The notes under the pieces are model-generated. The model was not told the DNA's origin. It did not search any database and was given only the letters and a program-made list of their open reading frames with translations. Shown here in pieces: positions 16,900-25,689 of a stretch of DNA of 56,170 bases. Numbering within the stretch: the first letter of the stretch is position 1; the number at the start of each line of letters is the position of its first letter. The translations under genes were made by a program, and so were the position numbers. The stretch is taken from positions 229,082-285,251 of the forward strand of contig JAJPHL010000032.1 of NCBI GenBank assembly GCA_021325275.1, in the 5' to 3' direction. This stretch comes from Terriglobia bacterium. GTDB lineage: Bacteria; Acidobacteriota; Terriglobia; JAJPHL01.

Positions 16900-17817
16900 C
16901 TACTGGCCTTTTTTCCAGTATCGCGCCAAACCCAACCAACTCGACACCAACATTTCCGTGCGGATCATCGGACCAAACGCGCTCGCGGGAATGCGTTCGG
17001 TCAAAATCGCCTGCTGCGTTTTTGCGAAGTCGGCGGATGCTTCGCCTTCCGGGCGGTTGGACTTGACATCAGATCCCACTTGCTCGGCCCATTTTTCCAA
17101 CCGTTCGCTCAACTCCGCGATGTGCCACTCGACGTCGGCGTTCGGACCAAAATGCGTGAGATAGATTTTTTCAGGACGCCGCGCGCGGATCGCCGCGAGA
17201 CTGGTCCGCCACGCTTCCAAGTCGATATCAGGCGGAGGCGTCACCGGCATCGGGCAAGGTACGTTGAGAGGCCGCAGGCCGGTGGTGTCGCCGGTGAACG
17301 CGATTCCATCGACTTGATCGAAGTACGTTACGTGATGCACCGCGTGACCAGGCGTGTAGATCACTTCGAGCTTGCGTCCACCCACCGTGATGGTTTCGCC
17401 GCCGGCCATGGCCGTCACGTTTTCCGCGGGCACGGCGAGGAATTCGCCCCACAGATAGTTCATGTGCTCGCCGTACAAACGTTGCGCCGAGGCGAGCAGC
17501 TTTGCGGGATCGATCATGTGGCGCGCGCCACGCTCGTGCACGAAGACGCGCATCTTCGGATGGCGCTTCACCAGCGTTCCGGTGGCGCCCGCGTGATCCA
17601 AATGAATGTGCGTGAGCAGCAGCGTGTGAATATCGGCGGTGGAGAGGCCGCGCTCGGCGAGTCCCGCTTCGAGTCCCGCGAGCGACGACGTGGGTCCCGG
17701 ATCGACCACCGCGATACCAGACGCGTCTTGCAGAATGCATGGGGCAATATACCCGGGACTTCCCAGGTAACGCACGTCGACGAGCGTGACACCCTTCGTG
17801 ACGTCGAGCGTATTCAT
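16900..17817 (-). CDS. MBL-fold metallo-hydrolase
   Basis: 305 residues, no signal peptide. The zinc motif is THIHLDH (H70, H72, D74, H75), with TPGHAVHHVTYF, FTGDTTG and a late LTHFGP. Members of this cytosolic glyoxalase-II-like group hydrolyse thioesters, lactones or phosphodiesters; the substrate is not predictable. It lies 6 bp after the epimerase gene and 1 bp before the PilZ gene, clearly in the same operon. Confidence 0.85.
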   Translation of the reverse strand: MNTLDVTKGVTLVDVRYLGSPGYIAPCILQDASGIAVVDPGPTSSLAGLEAGLAERGLSTADIHTLLLTHIHLDHAGATGTLVKRHPKMRVFVHERGARHMIDPAKLLASAQRLYGEHMNYLWGEFLAVPAENVTAMAGGETITVGGRKLEVIYTPGHAVHHVTYFDQVDGIAFTGDTTGLRPLNVPCPMPVTPPPDIDLEAWRTSLAAIRARRPEKIYLTHFGPNADVEWHIAELSERLEKWAEQVGSDVKSNRPEGEASADFAKTQQAILTERIPASAFGPMIRTEMLVSSWLGLARYWKKGQ

Positions 17818-17823
17818 TTGCGA

Positions 17824-18810
17824 TTAGTGTGCCGCGGCTGCGGGCTCGTGCTTGTGCGCTTCCACTTGCGCGGAAATCCAACGATACGTTTTTTCCAAAC
17901 CGTCGCGCAGCGGCTTGGAAGGCGCCCAGCCGAGGCGCTGCTGGATGAGTTTGTTATCGGAATTGCGGCCGCGCACGCCGGTGGGTCCCGGAATATTGCG
18001 AATCGTGACGCGCTTGTCGGCGATTTCCATGATCATGCGCGCCAGTTGATTGATCGAGACCATTTCCTCGGAGCCGATGTTGACCGGTCCCGTGAAATCG
18101 GATTCCACGAGTCGCCGCACGGCTTCCAGGCATTCGTCAATGTAGAGGAACGAGCGCGTTTGTTTGCCGTCGCCCCAAATTTCGATCGTGCCTCCTTCGG
18201 GCGCTTCCGCGACTTTGCGGCAGAGGGCCGCGGGAGCTTTTTCGCGTCCGCCGGTCCAAGTGCCTTCGATGCCGAAAATGTTATGGAAGCGCGCCACGCG
18301 CACTTGAATCCCGTAATTGCGCATGTAGGAGAGATACAAACGCTCGCTGAAGAGTTTTTCCCAACCGTATTCGCTGTCGGGCGCGGCGGGATACGCCGAT
18401 TCCTCCGAGCATTTCGGATTGTCGGGGTCCATCTGGTTGTACTCGGGATAAATGCACGCCGAGGACGAATAGAAGATGCGCTTGACTCCCGCTTTCACGG
18501 CCGATTCCAGCGTATTCAGATTAATCGTGGCGGAATTGTGCATCACCACCGCATCGTGTTCGCCGGTGAAGATGTATCCCGCGCCGCCCATGTCGGCCGC
18601 GAGTTGATAGACATCCTCCACGCCGTCGACGACGCTCTCGACGAAGCGCGGATCGCGCAAATCGCCGACGATGAACTCGTCGGCCGGAGGCGTGACGTAC
18701 TCATGGCGTTTGATGTCGACGCCGCGCACCCAGCAGCCTTCCGCTTTTAATCGCTTTACAAGATGTCCGCCGATGAATCCGCCGGCGCCGTTCACAAGGA
18801 CGCGTTTCAT
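17824..18810 (-). CDS. NAD-dependent sugar epimerase, GDP-mannose 3,5-epimerase-like
   Basis: 328 residues, extended SDR. The nucleotide motif is NGAGGFIGGHL (G8, G11, G14); the catalytic segment is YSSSACIYPEYNQ, and the Tyr-x3-Lys motif is EYGWEKLFSERL. The phrases ADMGGAGYI and NSATINLNTLESA are typical of GDP-mannose 3,5-epimerases and close relatives. It makes or interconverts a nucleotide sugar for surface polysaccharide. It is the first gene of the minus operon through hpnB, fitting an envelope role. Confidence 0.85.
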   Translation of the reverse strand: MKRVLVNGAGGFIGGHLVKRLKAEGCWVRGVDIKRHEYVTPPADEFIVGDLRDPRFVESVVDGVEDVYQLAADMGGAGYIFTGEHDAVVMHNSATINLNTLESAVKAGVKRIFYSSSACIYPEYNQMDPDNPKCSEESAYPAAPDSEYGWEKLFSERLYLSYMRNYGIQVRVARFHNIFGIEGTWTGGREKAPAALCRKVAEAPEGGTIEIWGDGKQTRSFLYIDECLEAVRRLVESDFTGPVNIGSEEMVSINQLARMIMEIADKRVTIRNIPGPTGVRGRNSDNKLIQQRLGWAPSKPLRDGLEKTYRWISAQVEAHKHEPAAAAH

Positions 18811-18924
18811 AGTGATTTTCCTGAATAACGAGGGGAGCGCTGCAAGGAAACTTTAGCACAGTGACAAGCGGCGGACAACGGAGTAGGACGAGTGTACCAA
18901 TTTGCCGCATAATGATGAGCCATC

Positions 18925-19437
18925 ATGCCTGCATCGTTTCTCCGACGCTTTTGCGGGTGGTTTGTGGACTGGGTCATCTGCTTTGTTCTGATGCTGCCTG
19001 TCGACTTCATTTTCATACGTCCGATCATCGTCGTACTCATGTTGCCGCCAGGAACGGACACGCACAATGTCGACGCGACTGCGACCTGGATGGCTGCTAG
19101 CGCCTTACAGAAGATTCTGGCAATGATCGCAATTGTTTGGGGCGGCTACGGTTTACCGTCAGCGCTTTACTACGCGTCGATGGAATCGAGCGAATGGCGA
19201 GCGACCCTCGGCAAGCGCCTATTGCATCTAACCGTCGCCCGGGTTGACGGCAAGGCGGTCTCCTTCTTTCGATCTTTCGTTCGCTTCGTAATCAAGTTCG
19301 TCGTCACCCAGATTCCGATCGGCTTCCTCTTAATCCTGCCAATCCTGGGGAAGAAGCAAGGACTGCATGACCTGCTCTGCGACGTGATTGTCTCCGAACC
19401 CCCATCCGAAAACGAATCGGGCCAGCTCCATCGTTGA
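18925..19437 (+). CDS. RDD-family membrane protein
   Basis: 170 residues with three hydrophobic segments. It shows the RDD hallmarks: RFCGWFVDWVICFVLMLP (Arg...Asp in the first helix), ATLGKRLLHLTVARVDG before the last helix region, and GLHDLLCDVIV at the end. Function of RDD proteins is mostly unknown; some are ion transporters or accessory proteins. It stands alone, divergent from the epimerase operon and convergent with the secreted gene at 19486. Confidence 0.85.
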   Translation: MPASFLRRFCGWFVDWVICFVLMLPVDFIFIRPIIVVLMLPPGTDTHNVDATATWMAASALQKILAMIAIVWGGYGLPSALYYASMESSEWRATLGKRLLHLTVARVDGKAVSFFRSFVRFVIKFVVTQIPIGFLLILPILGKKQGLHDLLCDVIVSEPPSENESGQLHR

Positions 19438-19463
19438 GGGGGGACGATGGGGCCGGCCCGATT
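19415..19463. terminator. Hairpin between convergent genes, probable bidirectional terminator
   Basis: Arms 19415-19434 and 19444-19463 pair over 20 nt with two mismatches around a 9-nt loop. The hairpin spans the RDD stop codon and lies 23 bp before the stop of the opposing gene. T-tracts are short on both sides, so strength is unsure. Confidence 0.5.
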
Positions 19464-19485
19464 TCCTGCGTCGTTGTCGATTTCA

Positions 19486-19926
19486 TTACTCGTCAGCGAC
19501 CAGGACGATCTTGAACGTTTCCGGTTTCGACTGCGAAGCGCTGGCGAGCAGTTCCTTGGCTACCGGCGTCGGGTGGAACTTGGCTTTGATTCCGCCGTCG
19601 GCCAGCTTCATGCCCGTCACCACTTCCGATCCAGCGCCGCGACTTACTTCGAGCACGTTTTCCTTCAGATACGTATCGCGGTCCGCGATCAGGGCGATCG
19701 TCGCGTTCTTCTGACCACGAATCCACAGCACCGCCGCGCCGCCGAAATTGCGCTTCATCGTGAAGCTGTAGCTGCCCGCGGGAAGAACCGCACTGCCCCA
19801 GTAAGTGGTGCAGGGCAGCGTGAAGTGTCCGCCGACTCTTTGTGCGCTCGCCACGCTCGGTGCGACCGCCGCCACCATCAACGCCAACGCCATCACCGCC
19901 AACATCGAGTTCCGTTTGCTGTTCAT
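19486..19926 (-). CDS. Small secreted beta-rich protein
   Basis: 146 residues from ATG 19926, supported by AAGGAGAAACG upstream and a signal peptide (KRNSMLAVMALALMVAAV). The mature part contains GHFTLPCTTYWGSAVLPAGS then YSFTMK, a pattern seen in many short exported acidobacterial proteins with an 'LPAG.Y.F' turn. Function unknown. Divergent from the sigma54 activator, sharing the 179-bp region that carries the tandem palindromes, so the two could be co-regulated. Confidence 0.7.
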   Translation of the reverse strand: MNSKRNSMLAVMALALMVAAVAPSVASAQRVGGHFTLPCTTYWGSAVLPAGSYSFTMKRNFGGAAVLWIRGQKNATIALIADRDTYLKENVLEVSRGAGSEVVTGMKLADGGIKAKFHPTPVAKELLASASQSKPETFKIVLVADE

Positions 19927-20055
19927 TTTCGTTTCTCCTTTTTTGATCTCGTGATCCCCGGACGGTTTTCTAAATTGCAATCGCGCAGCCAAACGCTCGG
20001 GCGTTGATTTCACGGGCTTTTCTTTGCGTAGTAGCCGGCGCGGTGCCGGGCAGTG

Positions 20056-20091
20056 CTATCCTTTCGGATAGACCACTATCCGAATGGATAG
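20056..20091. promoter_or_regulatory. Two tandem 16-bp palindromes (candidate operator/UAS)
   Basis: CTATCC-N4-GGATAG occurs at 20056-20071 and again at 20076-20091; starts are 20 bp apart, about two helical turns, so both would face the same side of DNA. The sites lie 15-50 bp before the sigma54 activator ATG. Probably binds a dimeric regulator, perhaps the activator itself. Confidence 0.6.
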
Positions 20092-20105
20092 TTGCCGCTC
20101 TCCCC

Positions 20106-21995
20106 ATGAGTCCACAGAGTCCACGCTTGATTTGTTTGGCGGGAAAGAATCAAGGATCAGTCGTTCCCATCGATCCGGCGGTGGAGTTTTCCATCGGCCG
20201 CGACGCGGGCAACCAAATCAGCGTCGCCGACTTGACGGCCTCGCGCCGCCACTGTGCGATCCGCGCCAAGGACGGTGGGTTTGTCATCGCGGATCTCGAA
20301 AGTCACAACGGGACGTTCGTCAACGGAAGCCAGATCACCGAGCGCGTACTCGAACACGGTGATCGCGTACGCGTCGGGGCTTCTACGTTTCTTTTCGCGC
20401 AGCACGCGCAGTTGGAATCGTCGCTTTCGGAAGTGGAAATCAAGGACGGCGATTGGAACGCCGCGTCGAGCATCGTGATGCCGAATGCCGCGGGACGTTT
20501 GCAGATTATGCCGTCGTCGCCTGCGGATTTGGAGTTGGTGCTGAAGATCAATACCGGCCTGGGATCGGTACGCGAACTCGAAGAGTTGGAGCGGAAACTC
20601 CTCGAGTCGATCGCGGAGGTCACGCCGGCCGATCGCGGTGCGGTCTTGATGGTCGGCAAGAATCCCGACGAGTTCACTTCGATCTTTGGATGGGACAAGC
20701 TGGCCAGCGATCTCGATACCGACGTGCAGATCGAGGCGCGTCCGGTGCACGTCAGCCGCCCGGCGATCGATCGCGCGCTTCGCGAACGCGCGGCGTTTCT
20801 CGGAAACAACGCGGCGGAAGGCATCGCGTCGCTGCTGGTCGTCCCGCTGATCGTGCTCGACCGCATTGTCGGCGTGATCTATCTCGATACCGCGAATCCG
20901 CAGACGCCGTTCGAGGAGCGCCATCTGCAATTGCTGGCGGCGGTCGGCCCGATTGCCGGCGTGGCGCTTGAGAACGCCCGCCGTTTGCAGTGGCTGCAAG
21001 AGGAAAACGATCGCTTGCAGAGTGAGGTCGCGGCGGGGTGCGATTTGATCGGCGAGAGCTCCGCCATGCAAGAGATTCATCGCTTTATCGCGAAGGTCGC
21101 GCCCAGCGATTCCACGGTTTTGATCGGCGGCGAGAGCGGTACGGGCAAGGAGATGGTGGCGCGCGCGATTCACGCGCACAGCGGGCGGGCCGAACAGCCT
21201 TTTGTGGCGATCAATTGTGCGGCGCTAACGGAATCGCTTCTGGAAGCGGAGATGTTCGGTCACGAAAAAGGCGCGTTCACCGGGGCCGTCGCGCAGCGCA
21301 AGGGCAAGCTGGAAGCCGCGAACGGCGGAACGTTCTTCCTCGACGAGGTTGGTGAATTGTCGCTGGTGTTGCAAGCGAAACTCTTGCGCGTGTTGCAGGA
21401 ACGCGAGTTCGAGCGCGTCGGTGGAACACGATCGATCAAAGTAGATCTGCGGCTGATCGCGGCGACGAATCGCGATTTGAAACAGGCGATTCAGGAAAAA
21501 ACCTTCCGTCAGGATTTGTACTATCGCTTGAACGTAGTGTCGGTGGACATGCCGCCGTTGCGCGCGCGTCGTCAGGACATTTCGCTTTTGGCGGCGCATT
21601 TCGTGGCCAAGCACGCCGGAAAATCGCCGCGGCCGGCGCCGGGAATCTCGCCCGAGGCGAGCGCGTGCCTGGCCAACTACGATTGGCCCGGCAACGTGCG
21701 CGAGTTGGAGAACGCGATGGAACGCGCGGTCGTGATGCGGTCGGGCGAATGGATTTTGCCTGAGGATCTGCCGGACGCCGTGTTGGAGTCGGGCTCGTCG
21801 ACCGGCACGTCAGCGAGTCCATTACCGAAGTATCACGCGGCGGTGCTCGAAACGAAGAAGCAGTTGATCCTCAAGGCGCTCGAAGTGACGGGTGGAAACT
21901 ACACCGAAGCCGCCAAGGCGCTTGGGGTCCAGGTGAACTATCTTCATCGCCTGATTCGCAATATGAACCTAAAGGAATTGATCGCCAAGAAATAG
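20106..21995 (+). CDS. FHA-GAF-AAA+ sigma54-dependent transcriptional activator
   Basis: 629 residues from ATG 20106 ([15 protein letters not shown]); the longer frame crosses the palindromes and is rejected. Domains: FHA at about 8-100 with ASRRHCAI and NGTFVNG (phosphothreonine binding); GAF at about 150-305; sigma54 AAA+ with Walker A GESGTGKE (K348) and GAFTGA at 389-394; Walker [11 protein letters not shown]-terminal Fis-type HTH ([15 protein letters not shown]). It remodels sigma54 RNA polymerase in response to a phosphoprotein signal, so a Ser/Thr kinase such as the one at 40684 could be upstream. Confidence 0.93.
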   Translation: MSPQSPRLICLAGKNQGSVVPIDPAVEFSIGRDAGNQISVADLTASRRHCAIRAKDGGFVIADLESHNGTFVNGSQITERVLEHGDRVRVGASTFLFAQHAQLESSLSEVEIKDGDWNAASSIVMPNAAGRLQIMPSSPADLELVLKINTGLGSVRELEELERKLLESIAEVTPADRGAVLMVGKNPDEFTSIFGWDKLASDLDTDVQIEARPVHVSRPAIDRALRERAAFLGNNAAEGIASLLVVPLIVLDRIVGVIYLDTANPQTPFEERHLQLLAAVGPIAGVALENARRLQWLQEENDRLQSEVAAGCDLIGESSAMQEIHRFIAKVAPSDSTVLIGGESGTGKEMVARAIHAHSGRAEQPFVAINCAALTESLLEAEMFGHEKGAFTGAVAQRKGKLEAANGGTFFLDEVGELSLVLQAKLLRVLQEREFERVGGTRSIKVDLRLIAATNRDLKQAIQEKTFRQDLYYRLNVVSVDMPPLRARRQDISLLAAHFVAKHAGKSPRPAPGISPEASACLANYDWPGNVRELENAMERAVVMRSGEWILPEDLPDAVLESGSSTGTSASPLPKYHAAVLETKKQLILKALEVTGGNYTEAAKALGVQVNYLHRLIRNMNLKELIAKK

Positions 21996-22001
21996 ATTCA
22001 T

Positions 22002-22030
22002 TTGACTTGTACGGCAGTTCAACGTACATT
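22002..22030 (+). promoter_or_regulatory. Sigma70-type promoter with internal operator for the toxin-antitoxin pair
   Basis: TTGACT (22002-22007), 17-bp spacer, TACATT (22025-22030). An inverted repeat TGTACG-N9-CGTACA (22008-22028) overlaps the spacer and -10. The predicted start site is at or near the antitoxin ATG at 22037, which suggests a leaderless mRNA. No Shine-Dalgarno is visible. Confidence 0.55.
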
Positions 22031-22036
22031 CAAGAC

Positions 22037-22321
22037 ATGCCCTCGCGTGCCCTCAAAAGAACTGCTCGGATCGAGGCCCGAATCGCGCCACGCGCGCTAG
22101 CGGTCGTGCGCCGCGCGGCGGAAATTCAAGGACGATCGGTGAGCGACTTCGTTGTGGCCGCCGCGCAAGAGGCCGCCCGAAAGACGGTCGCCGAAGTCGA
22201 GATCATCCAGTTATCCAGCCGGGCGCAGCAGCGGTTCGCGGAGTTGATTCTGTCCCCGCCGCCGCCAAACGCCGCTCTGTTGCGCGCTCTGAAGCGTCAC
22301 CGCGCTCTTGTGGTCAAGTAG
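22037..22321 (+). CDS. DUF1778/TacA-type antitoxin
   Basis: 94 residues from ATG 22037. The N-terminus (RALKRTARIEARIAPRALAV then VRRAAEIQG) is a ribbon-helix-helix DNA-binding segment; RSVSDFVVAAAQEAARKTVAE is the typical DUF1778 second helix. The C-terminal part would neutralise the toxin. The gene ends 2 bp before the GNAT toxin. Autorepression through the TGTACG palindrome is inferred from the family. Confidence 0.85.
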   Translation: MPSRALKRTARIEARIAPRALAVVRRAAEIQGRSVSDFVVAAAQEAARKTVAEVEIIQLSSRAQQRFAELILSPPPPNAALLRALKRHRALVVK

Positions 22322-22323
22322 CC

Positions 22324-22848
22324 GTGGCGTTTCGAATCGAGCCTTTTTCTTCAGCGCTCGACCGATCCCGATTCTCCAGCGGATCGGAACCGCTGGATCG
22401 CTACATTCGCGAGCAAGCATCTCAGGACATTCGACGGCAAGTCGCAACGTGTTTCGTTGCAACCGACGCAGACGCCGGCGAGGTTGCCGGCTACTACACG
22501 TTAGCCGCCGGGAGCGTTGCGCTAACCGCACTATCGCCAGAGATCGCGAAAAAGCTTCCGCGTTATCCTGCGGTACCGGCTGCTCTATTGGGTCGGCTGG
22601 CGGTTGCGCGCTCCTTTCAAGGCAAAGGACTCGGCGAGATCCTGTTGGCCGACGCCGTTCTACGAGTCTCGCGTGCCGAGCTCGGCGTTTTCGCAATCAT
22701 CGTCGATGCCAAGGATAGTGCCGCGCGTCGTTTCTACGAGAAGCATGGGTTCGAGCTGCTTCTAGACGAACCCCGCCGTCTTTGCCTTCCCATCCCCGCC
22801 GCGCTTCCGCGATTCGGTGGGTTAGCTGGTTCCGGCGACCCCTCGTAG
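22324..22848 (+). CDS. GNAT-type toxin (TacT-like acetyltransferase)
   Basis: 174 residues with a GTG start. Features of aminoacyl-tRNA acetylating toxins: SSGSEPLDRYIREQASQDIR near the N-terminus, RQVATCFVATD, GYYTLAAGSVAL, the acetyl-CoA loop RLAVARSFQGKGLGEILL and a late FYEKHGFELL. It would acetylate the amino group of charged tRNA and stop translation when free of its antitoxin. It forms an operon with the DUF1778 gene. A complete, apparently intact module. Confidence 0.88.
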   Translation: MAFRIEPFSSALDRSRFSSGSEPLDRYIREQASQDIRRQVATCFVATDADAGEVAGYYTLAAGSVALTALSPEIAKKLPRYPAVPAALLGRLAVARSFQGKGLGEILLADAVLRVSRAELGVFAIIVDAKDSAARRFYEKHGFELLLDEPRRLCLPIPAALPRFGGLAGSGDPS

Positions 22849-22886
22849 CGGAAGGGCTTTTCGCACACTTGAACCGGCGTGTTTTT

Positions 22887-23123
22887 TCAAAGGCCCTCAG
22901 CTCTGGCAACTAGGATCAGGTCTTCTTCATCGTCCGTCGTATTGAGAAATACGCCTCCGTATGCAGTAATCATCACTCCGCCGCCGAACTCTGTGAAGAA
23001 CCAGTCCCGTACGGGATCGCCCGTCGCTGCGTCCACCACGAACTCGACCACGCCGGGCGCTTCGCCATATGTGATCTGATCGCCGGCCAGGATTTCCTCG
23101 CCTGACGTGTACTTGAATGACAT
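22887..23123 (-). CDS. Small conserved-looking protein of unknown function
   Basis: 78 residues from ATG 23123, chosen because AAGGA lies 5 nt upstream. Sequence features: FKYTSGEEILAGDQITYGEA, PGVVEFVVDAATGDPVRDW, FGGGVMITA and an acidic end TTDDEEDLILVARAEG. It is a compact beta-rich protein of a type seen as scattered hypotheticals in several phyla (from memory); no function known. Convergent with the toxin gene and divergent from ffh. Confidence 0.7.
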   Translation of the reverse strand: MSFKYTSGEEILAGDQITYGEAPGVVEFVVDAATGDPVRDWFFTEFGGGVMITAYGGVFLNTTDDEEDLILVARAEGL

Positions 23124-23131
23124 AGCGTTCC

Positions 23132-23161
23132 TTGCCATAACAGCCCTACCTATAGTAGAAT
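23132..23161 (+). promoter_or_regulatory. Candidate ffh operon promoter
   Basis: TTGCCA (23132-23137), 18-bp spacer, TAGAAT (23156-23161), predicting a leader of about 55 nt before ffh. Confidence 0.4.
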
Positions 23162-23222
23162 CATAATCTTGGCTTGGACGGCGGATGTGTGTCTTCTGGG
23201 CTAGCGTCGACAGGCGGGCGTC

Positions 23223-24581
23223 ATGTTCGAGAACCTAACTGAAAAATTCCAAAGGGTTTACAAGAACCTCCGGGGCGAAGGCAAGCTCACTGAAGAGCAC
23301 ATCAACCTCGCCATGGGAGAGATTCGCACCGCCCTGCTCGAAGCCGACGTCAACGTAAAAGTCGCTCAGGATTTCATCGAACGCGTGCGGGCTAAGGCGC
23401 TCGGCTCCGAAGTCATGACCTCGCTTTCGCCGTCGCAGCAAGTGGTGAAAACCGTTCACGACGAGATGATCGCGCTGCTCGGCGGTCAAGCCGTGAAGCT
23501 GCGCTTCAAGTCGCAACCGCCTTCGGTAATCCTGATGGCGGGGCTCCAAGGATCAGGCAAAACCACCACGTCCGCCAAGCTCGCTTATTGGTTGTCGCGC
23601 AATGGTCACCGGCCGCAACTGGTTTCCGTCGACGTCTATCGTCCCGCGGCGCGCGAGCAACTGAAGATCATGGCGCAGAATGCCGGCATGCCGATTTTCG
23701 AAGGACCGCCCGGCGAAAACTCGCCGTACGAACTCGCCAGGCTGGCCCGGCGCGAAGCCATCATGAGCGGACGCGACACCGTAATCGTCGATACCGCCGG
23801 CCGCCTGCATATCGATCAGCAGCTCATGGAAGAAATGAAGAAGCTGCGCGAGCAACTCGAGCCGACGGAAATCTTGTTCGTCGCCGACGCCATGATCGGT
23901 CAAGACGCCGTCAATTCCGCCGCCGAATTCCACGCCAAGCTGGGACTCACCGGCATCATCCTCACGAAAATGGACGGCGATGCCCGCGGCGGCGCGGCGA
24001 TTTCCATTCGCCAAGTCACTGGGCAGCCGCTGAAGTTCATCGGACTCGGTGAAAAGTTCGACGCCTTCGAAATGTTCCATCCCGACCGCGTGGCCGGCCG
24101 CATTCTCGGCATGGGCGACGTTTTGTCGCTGGTCGAAAAGGCCGAGCAGGCGATGGATGCGAAGAAAGCGCGCGAACTCGAGAAGCGCATGTTCGCCGCC
24201 GACTTTTCGCTCGAAGATTTCCGCGAACAGTTGAAGCAAGTTCGCAAGATGGGTCCCATGGATCAGGTGCTCGGCATGCTGCCGCAAGTGGGTCCGCTGC
24301 AGGGCTTGAGCAAGGCCAAAGTGGACGAGCGCGAGCTCACCAAGACCGAAGCGATTATCAGCTCGATGACGGTAAAGGAACGCAATAATCACCAGATCAT
24401 CAACGGCAGCCGGCGCAAGCGGATCGCCGTGGGCAGCGGGACTTCTGTGCAGGAAGTGAATCGCTTGCTGAAGCAGTACGTGCAAGCGAAGAGAATGATG
24501 AAGACTTTTTCCAGCGGATTCATGGGCCGCAAGCTCGCCAAGATGAAGTTGGAGGAGATGTTCCAGGGGCAGCCTCAGTAG
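23223..24581 (+). CDS. ffh: Signal recognition particle protein Ffh
   Basis: 452 residues. N domain (MFENLTEKFQRVYKNLRGEG), G domain with Walker A GLQGSGKTTTSAKLAYWL, DVYRPAAREQLK, DTAGRLHID, TKMDGDARGGAAIS and GLGEKFD, then the Met-rich M domain from about 300 (LGMLPQVGPLQGLSKAK; RKRIAVGSGTSVQEVNRLLK). It binds 4.5S RNA and targets nascent membrane proteins to FtsY. Lead gene of the translation operon ffh-rpsP-khpA-rimM-trmD-rplS-rnhB, an arrangement common in bacteria. Confidence 0.98.
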   Translation: MFENLTEKFQRVYKNLRGEGKLTEEHINLAMGEIRTALLEADVNVKVAQDFIERVRAKALGSEVMTSLSPSQQVVKTVHDEMIALLGGQAVKLRFKSQPPSVILMAGLQGSGKTTTSAKLAYWLSRNGHRPQLVSVDVYRPAAREQLKIMAQNAGMPIFEGPPGENSPYELARLARREAIMSGRDTVIVDTAGRLHIDQQLMEEMKKLREQLEPTEILFVADAMIGQDAVNSAAEFHAKLGLTGIILTKMDGDARGGAAISIRQVTGQPLKFIGLGEKFDAFEMFHPDRVAGRILGMGDVLSLVEKAEQAMDAKKARELEKRMFAADFSLEDFREQLKQVRKMGPMDQVLGMLPQVGPLQGLSKAKVDERELTKTEAIISSMTVKERNNHQIINGSRRKRIAVGSGTSVQEVNRLLKQYVQAKRMMKTFSSGFMGRKLAKMKLEEMFQGQPQ

Positions 24582-24614
24582 CGGCCAGAATCAAAAGAAA
24601 CAAAGGAGAAACAC

Positions 24615-24881
24615 GTGCTGGTTATTCGTTTGACGAGAATTGGAGCGCGCAAGAAACCGCGCTACCGCGTGGTAGTGATGGAAAAGGAACGCGCCCGCGA
24701 TGGGCGTCCCGTGGAGACCGTGGGATATTACAATCCCATGACCAAGCCTTCCACCGTGGAATTGAAGCGCGAACGCATCGACTATTGGGTGTCGAAAGGC
24801 GCGCAACCTTCCGACACGGTACGCGGCTTGATCAAGTTCAGCGCCACGTCGGCGCCGGCTCCGGCTCCGGCTGCAGCGTAA
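24615..24881 (+). CDS. rpsP: 30S ribosomal protein S16
   Basis: 88 residues with a GTG start and AAAGGAG ribosome site. The S16 core is LVIRLTRIGARKKPRYRVVV, ARDGRPVETVGYYNP and WVSKGAQPSDTVRGLI. A short Ala/Pro tail (APAPAPAAA) extends the C-terminus. Confidence 0.97.
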   Translation: MLVIRLTRIGARKKPRYRVVVMEKERARDGRPVETVGYYNPMTKPSTVELKRERIDYWVSKGAQPSDTVRGLIKFSATSAPAPAPAAA

Positions 24882-24884
24882 CTT

Positions 24885-25115
24885 ATGAAGGAACTGACGG
24901 AGCACATCGCGAAATCGCTCGTCGACATGCCGGACCAAGTGTCGGTCACGGTCAAGGAGAACGAGCACGGCGTGGCTCTCGAGTTGCGCGTGGCGCCCGA
25001 CGACTTGGGTCGCGTGATTGGCAAGCAAGGGCGCACGGCGCGATCGTTCCGCGCGATCTTGAATGCCGCGGGAACGAAGCAGCATAAGCGCATCACGCTC
25101 GACATCGTGGAGTAG
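24885..25115 (+). CDS. khpA: KH-domain RNA-binding protein KhpA
   Basis: 76 residues, 3 bp after rpsP. A single KH domain with the GxxG loop in DDLGRVIGKQGRTARSFRAI. KhpA usually pairs with KhpB (Jag) to bind RNA and influences cell division or sRNA function. Its position between rpsP and rimM is the standard one. Confidence 0.95.
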   Translation: MKELTEHIAKSLVDMPDQVSVTVKENEHGVALELRVAPDDLGRVIGKQGRTARSFRAILNAAGTKQHKRITLDIVE

Positions 25116-25116
25116 C

Positions 25117-25689
25117 GTGGCGGAAGATTCTTTCGTCACGGTCGCGCGGATCCGGCGTCCGCAAGGGCGTCGCGGCGAAGTGGCGACGGAGTTGTTGACC
25201 GATTTTCCGGAGCGATTTTCTCCGGGATCGCGCGTCTCGCTGGTCCATGTTGTATCCGGGCGTGCCGAACGCAAAGAAGTCGAGTTGCAGGACGCCTGGC
25301 CGCATAAGGGCGGGATGATTTTGAAGTTCTCGGGCGTCGATAGCATTTCCGACGCCGAAGCGATCGCCGGATGGGAAGTGCAGATTCCGGCGGAAGAACG
25401 CGTAGCACTCGAGGGATCGGCAGTGTACGTCAGCGATCTCGCGGGATGCCAGGTGATCGAGCGCGGCGAGACGCTTGGTACGATCGAGGGCGTGGACGAT
25501 CGCGTGGGAACGCCGGTGTTAATCGTGCGAACCGAGCGCGGCGAGTTGCTGATTCCGTTTGCGGAAGAGATTTGCAAGCAGATCGACACGGAACGCAAGA
25601 TCGTGGAAGTAGAATTGCCGGAAGGATTGCGTGAACTTAACGAAGGAGGGCAAAAGCAACCGCAGATGAACGCAGATAAACGCAGATAA
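25117..25689 (+). CDS. rimM: 16S rRNA processing protein RimM with repeat-derived tail
   Basis: 190 residues from GTG 25117, 1 bp after khpA ([20 protein letters not shown]). N-terminal RimM domain, then a PRC-barrel ([31 protein letters not shown]). It assists maturation of the 30S head through S19. The last dozen residues ([12 protein letters not shown]) and the stop codon lie inside the left arm of the 25652-25756 inverted repeat, so the C-terminus appears to have been rewritten by the repeat. Confidence 0.95.
   Translation: MAEDSFVTVARIRRPQGRRGEVATELLTDFPERFSPGSRVSLVHVVSGRAERKEVELQDAWPHKGGMILKFSGVDSISDAEAIAGWEVQIPAEERVALEGSAVYVSDLAGCQVIERGETLGTIEGVDDRVGTPVLIVRTERGELLIPFAEEICKQIDTERKIVEVELPEGLRELNEGGQKQPQMNADKRR

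Noticed and set aside
16897-18750. 617-codon plus-strand open frame
   Set aside because: Antisense to two well-identified genes (MBL hydrolase and epimerase); composition is that of a reverse-frame shadow.
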